64,000 nt of DNA from Bacteroidota bacterium (GCA_023416995.1 JAEZGI010000077.1:124001-188000), one strand, 5' to 3'; numbered from the stretch's first letter, positions 55,084 to 63,705 are shown. Program-made: numbers and translations. The notes: a model not told the origin generated them from the letters alone.

Positions 55084-56670
55084 ATGAAACATATATCAAA
55101 ATTACTCATCACAGCATCTGTGGCTATCCTGTTGCTATCGGGTTGTACAAAGTTGGATGAAACGGTTTACGATCGTATACCCGAAGATCAGTTCGTTCCG
55201 ACTGAAAAAGACATTCCTTCGTTGATTGCACCCATTTATACAAACCTGCGGCCAATGGTGGCCTCATGGCACGGTAACTTTGACTTACAGGAAGAATCTG
55301 CTGATGTGATTGTTACCCCCGTACGGCCAAATGGCTGGTTTGATGGCGGAACCTATCAGCGCATGCACGAACATAAATGGAACGCTGTTCAGTCGCAGCC
55401 AAACAATCTTTGGAACAACTGTTATCGTGGCATCAACCTGGCAAACCGGGTGATCTACCAGATAGAATCGGGTCTTATACCTGTCAGTACCGGCAAGGAA
55501 AATCTTGTTGCAGAACTAAAGGCTGCCCGTGCATTTTATTATTATAATCTGCTCGACAATCATGGTAATGTGCCAATTGTTACTGACTTTCTTGATGTAA
55601 CCACACCAAAACAAAGTACAAGAAAACAGGTATATGATTTTGTTGTGAAGGAACTCATGGACAACATTCCATTGCTTAGTGATAAGGCCGATAAACTTAC
55701 CTATGGCAGATTCAACCGATGGGCCGCGAAAGCAATACTTGCCAAAGTATATCTCAATGCGGAAGTATATACCGGAACGCCTGAGTGGCAGAAATGTATC
55801 CAGGAATGTGATGATATCATTGCAGCTGCGGCAGGTAAATATATTCTTGAGCCCGATTATAAATCACCCTTCAGGACGGAAAACCAAAACTCGAAAGAGC
55901 TGATCTTTACTGTACCATATGATGAGATACAGGCAACGGAATTCAATATGCATATGAAAGGACTTGATCCGGTACAGCAGTTTGTATTCAGCATGTCGGC
56001 CCAGCCATGGGGTGGTAGTGCTGCCGTACCACAGTTCATTGATACCTACGACCCGGATGACAGTCGTTTGAAGGATACCTGGATCATGGGGCCACAAATA
56101 AACGCAACCACCGGTGCGGTAGCCATTGATTACACAAAACATTTAAATGGTATTGCTTTGTCGGGAAGCAACCAGGGTTATCGTTTGGGCAAATATGAAA
56201 TCAAACAGGGCGCAAGATCCGCGCTGAGTGTTGACTTTCCGATTATACGATATGCAGATGTATTGATGATGAAAGCTGAATCGTTGTTAAGGAGTGGCTC
56301 TGAAATTGAAGCGGCAGTAATTGTTACCGAAGTTCGCCAACGTGCCTTCCGTGCCAATCCTGCCAAAGCGGTTGTGACGGGTGCCCAGTTAAAATTGGGA
56401 AGTGTGTACAACTATGGTTATTACAATTCGGATGGTACCGTGTCTGAAGTTCAGGGAGGAAACGATATTCCATTTGGAAGATTCCTTGATGAGCTGGGAT
56501 GGGAATTCGCTGCAGAGGCGCGCAGAAGGCAGGATATTATCCGTTTTGGTGTGTTCCACCGGAAGACCTGGTTCAATCACCGGCCGAGTGCCCCTGAAAA
56601 AGCTTTGTTCCCTATTCCCGAAGCAGAATTGATTAAAAATACAAACCTGGCGCAAAACACAGGATACTAA
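55084..56670 (+). CDS. SusD/RagB-family surface lipoprotein
   Basis: 528 residues with lipoprotein signal MKHISKLLITASVAILLLSGC. TPR-like repeats (ARAFYYYNLLDNHGNVPIVT, NRWAAKAILAKVYLNAEVYT, in parts) and the C-terminal SusD-domain elements IRYADVLMMKAESLLR and FGRFLDELGWEFAAEARRRQDIIRFG (partly) are clear. It begins 18 bases after the susC stop; together they form the ligand-capturing lid and channel. Terminator follows at 56704. Confidence 0.97.
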   Translation: MKHISKLLITASVAILLLSGCTKLDETVYDRIPEDQFVPTEKDIPSLIAPIYTNLRPMVASWHGNFDLQEESADVIVTPVRPNGWFDGGTYQRMHEHKWNAVQSQPNNLWNNCYRGINLANRVIYQIESGLIPVSTGKENLVAELKAARAFYYYNLLDNHGNVPIVTDFLDVTTPKQSTRKQVYDFVVKELMDNIPLLSDKADKLTYGRFNRWAAKAILAKVYLNAEVYTGTPEWQKCIQECDDIIAAAAGKYILEPDYKSPFRTENQNSKELIFTVPYDEIQATEFNMHMKGLDPVQQFVFSMSAQPWGGSAAVPQFIDTYDPDDSRLKDTWIMGPQINATTGAVAIDYTKHLNGIALSGSNQGYRLGKYEIKQGARSALSVDFPIIRYADVLMMKAESLLRSGSEIEAAVIVTEVRQRAFRANPAKAVVTGAQLKLGSVYNYGYYNSDGTVSEVQGGNDIPFGRFLDELGWEFAAEARRRQDIIRFGVFHRKTWFNHRPSAPEKALFPIPEAELIKNTNLAQNTGY

Positions 56671-56703
56671 GAATCTCTGGTTAATTTTCGAGCAGTTTTT
56701 GGT

Positions 56704-56740
56704 AAACACAGGACCCATGGCAGTGGGTCTTTGTGTTTTT
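56704..56740 (+). terminator. Rho-independent terminator after susD
   Basis: AAACACA-GGACCCA and TGGGTCT-TTGTGTTT pair with a single-base imperfection around a six-base loop (TGGCAG); a T run follows. Located 33 bases after the susD stop and ends the SusCD transcript. Confidence 0.75.
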
Positions 56741-56812
56741 AGAAGGTACCTGTAGCAGACTTATGGTTCACGAAACGGAAGAACGATGTCGCCTGGATTC
56801 GTTTTGCAGCAC

Positions 56813-57859
56813 TTAATCAGCCGATTTCTTTTCTTCAGCATTTTCTATATCGCCTGCATCGGGATGAAGCGGCTCCTGTTCAATTTCGGCGTTGGCTTCG
56901 TATTGCAGATGTATATAGATGGGAAAGTGATCTGAGTTAAAATTTTTCAGCCTTCGCATTGATTTGAGTTTGAAATCGGGAGATATAAAAGCGTGATCCA
57001 GCGGAAACCGCATAAAAAAGTGATGTGCATGAAAGGTGTTATAAAAGCCGCGGCCGCGTCGCGGATCAAGCAGCCCGCTCATTTTTAAAAACAATTCAGT
57101 GGTGTAGCTCCACGCTACATCATTTAAATCGCCAATCACGATAACAGGGTCCTTACATTTTTTAACCAGATCAGCCGCCAGCAATAGTTCTTTGTCGCGT
57201 TCAGTTGATCTTGGATTTTCATTCGGAACCGGTGGGGTAGGGTGAAGTGCTATGAGACGTACCTTCTGCCCATTTATTAGCAGGATGTCAGTATGAATAG
57301 ATGGAATATCAGCTTCCACCAGGTGTTTCACCTCGGGATTTAGCAGTTCCAGTTTCGAGTATAGCAGCATCCCATACGTGTTTTCCAACGGTACTCTGAC
57401 ATGGTGCGGGTATCGTTTCTCAATCTCCCGGGTGCCTTCATCCCAGCGTTTATTGGTTTCAAGCAATAACACAATGTCAGGGTCAGTTTTTTCGATCTCC
57501 CTGAGACATCCGCTGATGTTTGTATTGTCCTGGAATACATTTGCAATCATGACCGCGATGCTTTGGTCAGGCAGATCTTTTTCGGCTGCAAGCACTTGTT
57601 TTTTTGCAAGAATGGTAAACGGAAAAATCTGCACAGCCAGGTACACGAGATTGAGACCAAGTAACCCGGCCAGGATCCATTTCAGGTCATTGCCTGGTTC
57701 AAAAACCAATAAAACCAACACAAGAACAGCGATAGATAGAAAGAACTTTTGCAGTCTCGGGAAATCAAAAACACGGAATATCCAGTATTGATTATGAACC
57801 AACGAGAGAAATGTGAAAACTAAGAGCAGTCCTGTTAATACAATCAGTGCAATATCCAT
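56813..57859 (-). CDS. Membrane-anchored endonuclease/exonuclease/phosphatase-family protein
   Basis: 348 residues from the ATG at 57859; the upstream TTG start at 57892 would put polar residues in front. Three N-terminal membrane helices (IALIVLTGLLLVFTFLSLV; FFLSIAVLVLVLLVF; ILAGLLGLNLVYLAVQIFPF) precede the EEP domain from about 105. Motifs: MIANVFQDN, LLLETNKRW (catalytic Glu), VIGDLNDVAWS (Asp, Asn) and SDHFPIY (Asp-His). Likely a phosphodiesterase, on phosphoinositide-like lipids or nucleic acids; specificity unknown. It ends in an acidic tail (DAGDIENAEEKKSAD). Confidence 0.9.
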   Translation of the reverse strand: MDIALIVLTGLLLVFTFLSLVHNQYWIFRVFDFPRLQKFFLSIAVLVLVLLVFEPGNDLKWILAGLLGLNLVYLAVQIFPFTILAKKQVLAAEKDLPDQSIAVMIANVFQDNTNISGCLREIEKTDPDIVLLLETNKRWDEGTREIEKRYPHHVRVPLENTYGMLLYSKLELLNPEVKHLVEADIPSIHTDILLINGQKVRLIALHPTPPVPNENPRSTERDKELLLAADLVKKCKDPVIVIGDLNDVAWSYTTELFLKMSGLLDPRRGRGFYNTFHAHHFFMRFPLDHAFISPDFKLKSMRRLKNFNSDHFPIYIHLQYEANAEIEQEPLHPDAGDIENAEEKKSAD

Positions 57860-58111
57860 ATGTAAATAATCGATTCGATCGCGGAGTTTCAACAGTTAAG
57901 CAAAACCCGGAATATTTTATCAGCGTTTATAGATTACAGTTTAAGGATAAGCGCATAAATGTAGTTATTCTCCTGATTCGTAGGTTTTTTCGCCTTCCCC
58001 TTTTAATTAAATTAGTTTAGGCCGGTAGTACAGGTATTACGATACAAAACTAAAAACATCTTCATTCAAAAATAAACTATGGAGCTTCGAATGGCCTGGA
58101 TGGTTGCAAGG
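57860..58111. other. Intergenic region
   Basis: Between the start of the EEP-type gene and the end of the phosphoethanolamine-transferase-like gene, both leftward. AT-rich, with no good hairpin and T run on the minus strand and no convincing small ORF. It presumably contains the EEP gene's promoter. Confidence 0.4.
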
Positions 58112-59773
58112 TTATTCAACTTCGGGCGTAGCTGGCACCAGGGTGGATGCTGCGAGTGATTTTGCTGATCCGGCTTCTGTCTTGTTATCCAACACGGGTT
58201 GACAGAAGTTTTTCCCACGTCCGAAGATATCGCCGGTGAGGAACCATCGGTCCTGTTCGGGAGGAGTGTCAATCAGGGATTCTCCGTATTCAGATATAAT
58301 GTAAGATTTCCCGTAACCCATTGCTTGTAGTATGGTAGGAAATATCTGTGCATGCGCATAACCGTCGCGATATGGAACAAAGTCATTTGGGAGAAAACCA
58401 GCGCGATCAATCAGCAACAAGGGTACCTGGCCCTCCTGGCTGGTCGCATTATAGATAGAGGCGTGGCGCATCTGGTAAAGACCTGCGTCGTGATTCTCTC
58501 CATGATCTGCTGTGTAGATCACAAGTGCATTGAGATCCTCTTTATCGAATGCAGGCAAAACGTTATTCCAAAACCTGTCAACGCTCCAGGAAACTGCCCT
58601 GAGGTAATGTGTGGATGGAGCATCATCGTTATTAAATTGTTCTGGTTGATACCAGGGTGGATAGCTCAGTTTATAGGGCCAGTGGGCCCCCGCTTTATTG
58701 ATTACAATAAATGACGGCTCATCATCATTGATCAATTCAATTAACCTGTTTCCAAGTATGGCATCGCGGTCATATACCGGCAGATCGGGGTTGTTGACCT
58801 GCGGCTGGTATAAGTAATCGATATAGTCAAAATCTGCGTTTGTAGTATAATTATGCAATTGGCCAGTTACCGTTTGTGCATCTAACAGGTGTGTACTATA
58901 ACCTGCGTTTTTAGCAAACTGGTAAACCGAAGGACGTTTAAAGGCTGTGAAGCCATTATCAGGAAGGTGTTTTTGTTGAAGCCCTGATATAAGGGCAAGG
59001 TTCGATCCTGCGCTGAAGTTTGTATATGAACCGGCAATGCCAAAGTTCGTGTAGGCATTGCTGTTATTATGAAGAAACTTGGTGGTGGGCAATGGATACC
59101 CGTTGATAGATAACAAACCACCTGAAATACTTTCGTCTATTATAAGCACCACATCGCGGATACCCGTTTGTTTTTTTGGAACAGCCACCGCGCCGCGCTC
59201 CCAGCGATCTTCAGGGGTGGCCGCAGCGGCGGCGATCAGGCTGCCCGGCACCCTGTATGGTGCTGGAAAAAAGTCGAACATCCCGAGCGAAAGCAGCGCT
59301 GCAATTACCACCACCAGGTTGACCGGCACTACCCAGCCCGCCCGGATTTTTGGCAACACAGTAAGTGTGCGTTTGATGAGAATAAAACAAAATCCGGCGG
59401 GTAAAAAAGCCGCAAGAAAAATTAATCCAAAACTGGATATGGCACCAGGCGCATAACCGGGATTGTTTGTTATGTTTATGGCATCAGGGAAAGAAAATGG
59501 AAATGCGCTCATCAGCAGGTAAACCAGGTCGGTGTAGATCGCTGAAAATAGAACAATTTCAGCAGCAACCCTGGTAACCCGATGTATACTGGTAAGCAGC
59601 AGGTAAATAGTTAGCCATGCCAGTGCATAAACAACAATCAGCAACAACAAGGGCGGGGTGTCATCATCCTGCGCATACACCATTAGCCTGATATCTGACA
59701 AAATCATCGCAACAACAACAGCCATACCGGGGATGAACCGTTGGCCAGTACCATCCTGGTTAAACTCCATCAT
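58112..59773 (-). CDS. Sulfatase-fold membrane transferase (EptA/Mcr-like)
   Basis: 553 residues, starting at one of two adjacent ATGs. Five membrane helices occupy about the first 180 residues, then the alkaline-phosphatase-type domain. Its start DVVLIIDESISGGLLSINGYP matches the EptA motif where GETARAD carries threonine; here the nucleophile position is serine (ESIS). YTADHGENHD provides the metal aspartate and histidine, and HASIYNA, HPEW-like elements follow in reduced form. Likely transfers phosphoethanolamine or a similar phospho-group to a lipid or glycan at the outer face of the inner membrane; LtaS- or OpgB-type roles remain possible. Confidence 0.85.
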   Translation of the reverse strand: MMEFNQDGTGQRFIPGMAVVVAMILSDIRLMVYAQDDDTPPLLLLIVVYALAWLTIYLLLTSIHRVTRVAAEIVLFSAIYTDLVYLLMSAFPFSFPDAINITNNPGYAPGAISSFGLIFLAAFLPAGFCFILIKRTLTVLPKIRAGWVVPVNLVVVIAALLSLGMFDFFPAPYRVPGSLIAAAAATPEDRWERGAVAVPKKQTGIRDVVLIIDESISGGLLSINGYPLPTTKFLHNNSNAYTNFGIAGSYTNFSAGSNLALISGLQQKHLPDNGFTAFKRPSVYQFAKNAGYSTHLLDAQTVTGQLHNYTTNADFDYIDYLYQPQVNNPDLPVYDRDAILGNRLIELINDDEPSFIVINKAGAHWPYKLSYPPWYQPEQFNNDDAPSTHYLRAVSWSVDRFWNNVLPAFDKEDLNALVIYTADHGENHDAGLYQMRHASIYNATSQEGQVPLLLIDRAGFLPNDFVPYRDGYAHAQIFPTILQAMGYGKSYIISEYGESLIDTPPEQDRWFLTGDIFGRGKNFCQPVLDNKTEAGSAKSLAASTLVPATPEVE

Positions 59774-59812
59774 AAAGTCCCGGCAAGAATATAAATGTTA
59801 ACGTACGCATGT

Positions 59813-59935
59813 TCACTTCTTCACCAGGTTGATTTCGTTATCAAGTTCCGCAGGTGTGAGACAGCAGCAGATTTCTTTTTCATCTCCCGGCTTTCTGATA
59901 TTTATATAAATCAGATGCCAGCAGATTTCCTCCAC
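59813..59935 (-). CDS. Candidate 40-residue small protein
   Basis: A GTG-to-TGA frame in the 214-base gap ahead of the phosphoethanolamine-transferase-like gene, same strand. Product begins VEEICWHLIYINIRKPGDEK and includes a triple-cysteine stretch (ICCCLTPAEL) and a charged end (NEINLVKK). The amphipathic and charged composition resembles a real protein, and it would fit an operon of genes packed between 60955 and 58112. No good ribosome site or ATG, so support is thin. The frame starts after an in-frame stop six codons upstream. Confidence 0.3.
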   Translation of the reverse strand: MEEICWHLIYINIRKPGDEKEICCCLTPAELDNEINLVKK

Positions 59936-59987
59936 TTCGATGCGGGGGCTTTAGCAACTTGTTGAAATTGTTTCCGTGGTGAGCAGT

Positions 59988-60776
59988 CTACAGGGGCTGT
60001 TCTGCATAATAGGTAATGTTCATATTGCGTACATCCTGATACTTGATGATAAACCTTTCACCTGGGATATAATAGTAGCGCTCGTCGATGGATTCAGTAA
60101 GAGCGTTGTCGGGAACGAGCATGTCCGAGGCAACCCCGCCTGGTTTTACCCCCTGGTCAACATGATGCTGCGGATCATTTGTTTCATCACGTGAAAGCAC
60201 CCGCCGGCGAACATCTTCCATATGTAATTCCTTGATTCCACCATCCTTGTCCAGCCAGAAATCGGTTAGAAAACCACGGTAAATCAGTGTGTCATTCCGA
60301 GTTTCAAGCACCACGTCCAGCCACACCGAAATTTCTTCCTGCAGATCTGTTTTTGGCTTAAGGATATCATACCATTTGTTGTAAATACTCAAAAGGGGAT
60401 AACGTTTATATAATTTATGTTTCAACACCATTTTTCTGAGCCAAAGAGCCGCAAAAAAATTGAGCAGCAGATTGATAAACATATAAATAAGGAAGGCGGA
60501 GAGATAGTCGTTCAGCCTATTAATGTTCTTCGCTGTATTGCTACCGATAAGCAGGTTGAACAGAAACTGGTAATCTATATTATGACCAAGCTGATGAAGT
60601 ATGATAACACAAAATGAATGAAATATAAATGCGGGAATAAGCGAACTATAAATTTCCTCGAGCGTGGTGGTGTTTATATTGCGCCGGGAATAAGGGCTTG
60701 AAAGATAAGTGATGCGGAAAACGATGCCGGGTACAGCCAGGAGGAATACGATAAGAAAGCCTATGGCCAGGCTCAT
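59988..60776 (-). CDS. Hypothetical membrane protein
   Basis: 262 residues. Three or so membrane helices: the N-terminal one (LAIGFLIVFLLAVPGIVF), one near LIPAFIFHSFCVIILHQLG, and another in LSAFLIYMFINLLLNFFAALW, then a soluble C-terminal part of about 110 residues (IYRGFLTDFWLDKDGGIKEL, in part; RYYYIPGERFIIKYQDVRNMNITY, in parts). The layout is like DUF6338-type proteins, but I am not sure of that name. It overlaps the small upstream gene by 4 bases, so they are coupled. Confidence 0.75.
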   Translation of the reverse strand: MSLAIGFLIVFLLAVPGIVFRITYLSSPYSRRNINTTTLEEIYSSLIPAFIFHSFCVIILHQLGHNIDYQFLFNLLIGSNTAKNINRLNDYLSAFLIYMFINLLLNFFAALWLRKMVLKHKLYKRYPLLSIYNKWYDILKPKTDLQEEISVWLDVVLETRNDTLIYRGFLTDFWLDKDGGIKELHMEDVRRRVLSRDETNDPQHHVDQGVKPGGVASDMLVPDNALTESIDERYYYIPGERFIIKYQDVRNMNITYYAEQPL

Positions 60777-60955
60777 TTTTCCTTGAGGCTTACGCGTTTA
60801 AGTACCAGGGTTTTACCGTTGGGCAAAGCGCCATTTACACGGATCACATCCTGGTTTGGATTCCGGTTGCTCGCAATGATGGCCGTGGTCAAAACTTTCG
60901 CAGTTTTTGCACTTGAAAGTGCCTCTCGTACCTGTGAACCCATTGATGCCTTCAT
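60773..60955 (-). CDS. Small hypothetical protein coupled to the membrane protein
   Basis: 60 residues from the ATG at 60955 (ATG at 60943 also possible). Basic and serine/alanine-rich (SQVREALSSAKTAKVLTTAI, then VNGALPNGKTLVLKRVSLKEK). The 4-base overlap with the next gene is good support that it is real. No family recognised. The start codon is 219 bases from the divergent operon at 61174. Confidence 0.6.
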   Translation of the reverse strand: MKASMGSQVREALSSAKTAKVLTTAIIASNRNPNQDVIRVNGALPNGKTLVLKRVSLKEK

Positions 60956-61123
60956 ACACACATAGTTATATAGCGAAATTAAATAAAATTTCGGCAATTG
61001 GCAAAACCGTCCTTTACACCCGGTTACCGCTAACCTGCCTGTCTGAAACTTTAAATTGAGCTTAAATAAAAATATTAATTCACATGCTGGCTGCTGCCAA
61101 CCAGAAAATATTTTTAAAAGATG

Positions 61124-61155
61124 TTTGCGGCGCCAGAAATTTTATTTTAGCTTTG
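61124..61155 (+). promoter_or_regulatory. Bacteroidota-type promoter of the HTH/membrane operon
   Basis: TTTG at 61124-61127, 20 bases, then TAGCTTTG at 61148-61155 matches the TTTG/TAnnTTTG consensus in both sequence and spacing. The -7 box overlaps the CTTTG half of the palindrome at 61151-61165, so a bound regulator would block the polymerase. Confidence 0.6.
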
Positions 61156-61165
61156 AATTACAAAG
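61151..61165. promoter_or_regulatory. Palindromic operator CTTTG-AATTA-CAAAG
   Basis: Perfect 5-base arms around AATTA, followed by TACTT, located 8 bases before the ATG at 61174 and overlapping the promoter -7 box. The same palindrome in reverse (CTTTG-TAATT-CAAAG, also followed by TACT) is present at 62106. The winged-helix protein encoded in between is the obvious candidate binder. Confidence 0.65.
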
Positions 61166-61173
61166 TACTTTTA

Positions 61174-61779
61174 ATGAAAGAAGAGCAGGACTATATTGAT
61201 GACATCAGGCAGATGCGCACCATCATGGAGCGTTCGTCAAAATTTATGTCACTTTCAGGGCTCGCGAGTCTCATTGCCGGTTTGTTCGCCCTGTCCGGGG
61301 CCTACATAGCCTGGGCGGTATTTAATTACAAAACAGCGGCCCTGCAATCTGACCCACAAGAACAATATAGTGCCTATGGTGTGGCTATGGTCGTATTGAT
61401 ACTCTCAGTGACAACAGCTTTATTATTATCTCAGAAAAAGGCAAGGAAAAGAGGGGAGCGTATATGGAACGCAACAACAAGAAGGCTTTTGATCAGTACG
61501 TCCGTTCCGCTTGTTACCGGTGGGTTACTCATCCTGATCTTCATTTCCAAATCGCTGACCGGTTTGGTGATACCATGTACATTGATATTTTATGGGCTGG
61601 CACTTTATAATGTCAGCCGGCTAACCTATGAGGAGGTGCGCAGCATGGGTATCATACTGATAATACTGGGTTTACTTAGTGCGTACTTTATAGAGATTGG
61701 ATTGGTGCTATGGGCGCTTGGATTTGGAGTGGTTCATATTGTTTATGGCATCTACCTGCACTTTAAGTACGAACGATGA
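61174..61779 (+). CDS. Six-helix membrane protein of a HTH-linked operon
   Basis: 201 residues from the ATG at 61174; earlier in-frame codons are promoter DNA. About six hydrophobic helices, e.g. LASLIAGLFALSGAYIAWAV, GVAMVVLILSVTTALLLS and SVPLVTGGLLILIFISKSL; the N-terminal part KEEQDYIDDIRQMRTIMERSS (in part) is a cytoplasmic helix. No known catalytic motif. It overlaps the winged-helix gene by 4 bases (ATGA), so they are coupled. Similar membrane protein-regulator pairs are common in Bacteroidota; the role is not known. Confidence 0.85.
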   Translation: MKEEQDYIDDIRQMRTIMERSSKFMSLSGLASLIAGLFALSGAYIAWAVFNYKTAALQSDPQEQYSAYGVAMVVLILSVTTALLLSQKKARKRGERIWNATTRRLLISTSVPLVTGGLLILIFISKSLTGLVIPCTLIFYGLALYNVSRLTYEEVRSMGIILIILGLLSAYFIEIGLVLWALGFGVVHIVYGIYLHFKYER

Positions 61780-62087
61780 AGCTGACAATCGAAAAATTTC
61801 ATAAGGCATTTGAAAGCAGGATACGGCTCGGCATTATGTCAGCGCTGGCTGTAAACGACAACCTTGACTTTAATGCATTGAAGGAATACCTGGACATTAC
61901 AGATGGTAACCTAGCCAGTCACCTAAAAGCGTTGGAAAAAGAGGTCTTTATTGATGTAAACAAAACTTTTGTGGGCAGGAAGCCCAACACGAAGTATTTT
62001 ATGACAGAAGCAGGAAGAATAGCTTTTAATAATCACCTGAAGGCGCTGGAAGATCTGATAAATCAAAATGCGAGGAATAGCGGCTGA
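61776..62087 (+). CDS. Winged-helix transcriptional regulator
   Basis: 103 residues. It forms a single winged-helix domain, with the recognition helix in YLDITDGNLASHLKALEKEVF (partly) and the wing KTFVGRKPNTKYFMTEAGR. No effector domain, as in PadR/ArsR-like HTH regulators of Bacteroidota. Sitting between two membrane-protein genes that share an upstream palindrome, it probably represses its own operon. The signal sensed may come from the membrane proteins themselves. Confidence 0.93.
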   Translation: MKLTIEKFHKAFESRIRLGIMSALAVNDNLDFNALKEYLDITDGNLASHLKALEKEVFIDVNKTFVGRKPNTKYFMTEAGRIAFNNHLKALEDLINQNARNSG

Positions 62088-62105
62088 TTTTTTTTTGAGC
62101 TTCCA

Positions 62106-62120
62106 CTTTGTAATTCAAAG
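62106..62120. promoter_or_regulatory. Palindromic operator CTTTG-TAATT-CAAAG
   Basis: Second copy of the palindrome, 33 bases before the DUF4153-like gene and 18 bases after the regulator stop. Followed by TACT, as at the first site. An internal control point in the operon. Confidence 0.65.
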
Positions 62121-62153
62121 TACTATCAAACTCTAAATATTAAAACCGCAATC

Positions 62154-63389
62154 ATGCAAAACGAAATCCTGGGTTATCTGGACAACCCGCTTCAACTAGA
62201 AAAATTATATCGTGCCAATAAGCACGAGTTCCGACGCGATTTTATTGAGCTGTACCCACAGCTACAAGGCAATGCATTAGCAGATTACTGGAACATCAGG
62301 TTGAATTATGCAACCGGATCCAACGCTTGGGTGAATAAATCAGACCTGACTTTTTTGGTTATTGCTTCGGCAGTTGCCGGCATCATCGCAAAATTGCCCG
62401 CTATATTATCGATTGATGAAGAGGTGTTTTATCCAAGAAACGTCGGTTTTATTTTGTTACCGTTACTCGCCATCTTTTTTGCCTGGAAAAACAGGCTTTC
62501 GGCAGGCAAAGCTACATTTATAGCAGGAGCCATGTTAACCGGTTTAATTTTTATCAATATTATACCGGGCGACCATAATAGTGATACGCTGGTGCTTTCA
62601 TGTATTCACGTGGTGCTGTTTCTGTGGTGTCTTGTCGGTGTAGCTTTCGTTGGCGATTTCCGAAGTTTGACGGGCAAACGGCTCGAGTTTCTTAAATACA
62701 ATGGTGATCTTGTTGTGATCACAACCTTGATCATTATAGCCGGCGGTATTTTGTCGGGCATCACGATCGGTTTGTTTTCAATTATCGGATTGCAGATTGA
62801 ACGGTTCTATTTTGAGAATGTTGTCATCTTTGCGGTCCCTGCTGCTCCGATACTTGGAACCGTTCTTACAAGGGCGAATCCTCAACTTGTTGGGAGGATT
62901 GCGCCAACAATTGCAAGAATATTCAGTCCGCTTGTGTTAGTTATGCTGGTTATCTACCTGTCGGCAATGGCGTTTTCACGCAAGGATCCCTTTAATGACC
63001 GCGAATTCCTGATGGTATTTAATATTCTGCTTGTAGGTGTGATGGCCATCATCTTTTTTTCTGTCGCAGAAAAGTCAGACAAAACTCCGGCTGAACGCTG
63101 GGTGCTTTTTTTCCTGTCTATAGTAACGGTGGTCGTAAATGGAATTGCTTTGTCTGCTATCCTGTTTCGTATAGCCGAATGGGGAATCACTCCAAACCGG
63201 GCTGCAGTTCTGGGAAGCAATGTTTTGATTCTGATCAACCTGGTGCTGGTTGCTGTACAATTGTTCAAAGTGGTTACACAAAAAATCAGTTTGCAATCTG
63301 TCGGTGCAATCATTGCCCAATATTTGCCGGTATATTTTGTTTGGGTTACGATCGTTACCTTCTTATTCGGCGTCATTTTCGGTTTTTAA
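62154..63389 (+). CDS. DUF4153-like integral membrane protein
   Basis: 411 residues. After about 60 soluble residues (LQLEKLYRANKHEFRRDF) there are ten or more membrane helices with short loops (for example LTFLVIASAVAGIIAKL, VGFILLPLLAIFFAW). The family name is by layout and the genomic link with the HTH regulator. No transport motif is seen; function not known. An operator palindrome precedes it. Confidence 0.82.
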   Translation: MQNEILGYLDNPLQLEKLYRANKHEFRRDFIELYPQLQGNALADYWNIRLNYATGSNAWVNKSDLTFLVIASAVAGIIAKLPAILSIDEEVFYPRNVGFILLPLLAIFFAWKNRLSAGKATFIAGAMLTGLIFINIIPGDHNSDTLVLSCIHVVLFLWCLVGVAFVGDFRSLTGKRLEFLKYNGDLVVITTLIIIAGGILSGITIGLFSIIGLQIERFYFENVVIFAVPAAPILGTVLTRANPQLVGRIAPTIARIFSPLVLVMLVIYLSAMAFSRKDPFNDREFLMVFNILLVGVMAIIFFSVAEKSDKTPAERWVLFFLSIVTVVVNGIALSAILFRIAEWGITPNRAAVLGSNVLILINLVLVAVQLFKVVTQKISLQSVGAIIAQYLPVYFVWVTIVTFLFGVIFGF

Positions 63390-63468
63390 TCTACATTTTT
63401 GTTGTGGGTCAATTGCGTTGGCATGCTACCTGGCATAATGTTTTTAACAGCAACAGAAAAACAATGTT

Positions 63469-63648
63469 ATGGCAGACAACACACAAATCCGCGACGAGCG
63501 TGACCGTTCAAGAGTGTCAGCTAGCGAGAGCTATGAATTATCGTACCTGGAAGAAAAGCTGGGTAAATCACGCGAAGAAGTAAAAGCTGCAATCAAAGCA
63601 GTTGGTAACGACAGGGACAAAGTAGAGGAATACCTGAGATCAAAATAG
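63469..63648 (+). CDS. DUF3606 protein
   Basis: 59 residues, below usual calling limits. The sequence runs MADNTQIRDERDRSRVS, SESYELSYLEEKLGKS and EEVKAAIKAVGNDRDKVEEY, which follow the DUF3606 pattern (DRSRI, YEV-YW, GVS-EEL--AV--VG----VE-YL) closely. Such small soluble proteins often accompany stress genes in soil bacteria. A perfect 14-base terminator follows 15 bases after the stop, further evidence that it is a gene. Confidence 0.88.
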   Translation: MADNTQIRDERDRSRVSASESYELSYLEEKLGKSREEVKAAIKAVGNDRDKVEEYLRSK

Positions 63649-63662
63649 TTGCGTTACGCTCT

Positions 63663-63705
63663 ACCTTCACATCAAATTGATACGTTTGATGTGAAGGTTT
63701 TTTTA
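63663..63705 (+). terminator. Rho-independent terminator after the DUF3606 gene
   Basis: Perfect 14-base stem (ACCTTCACATCAAA with TTTGATGTGAAGGT), an eight-base loop and a seven-base T run. One of the strongest in the window. Confidence 0.92.
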
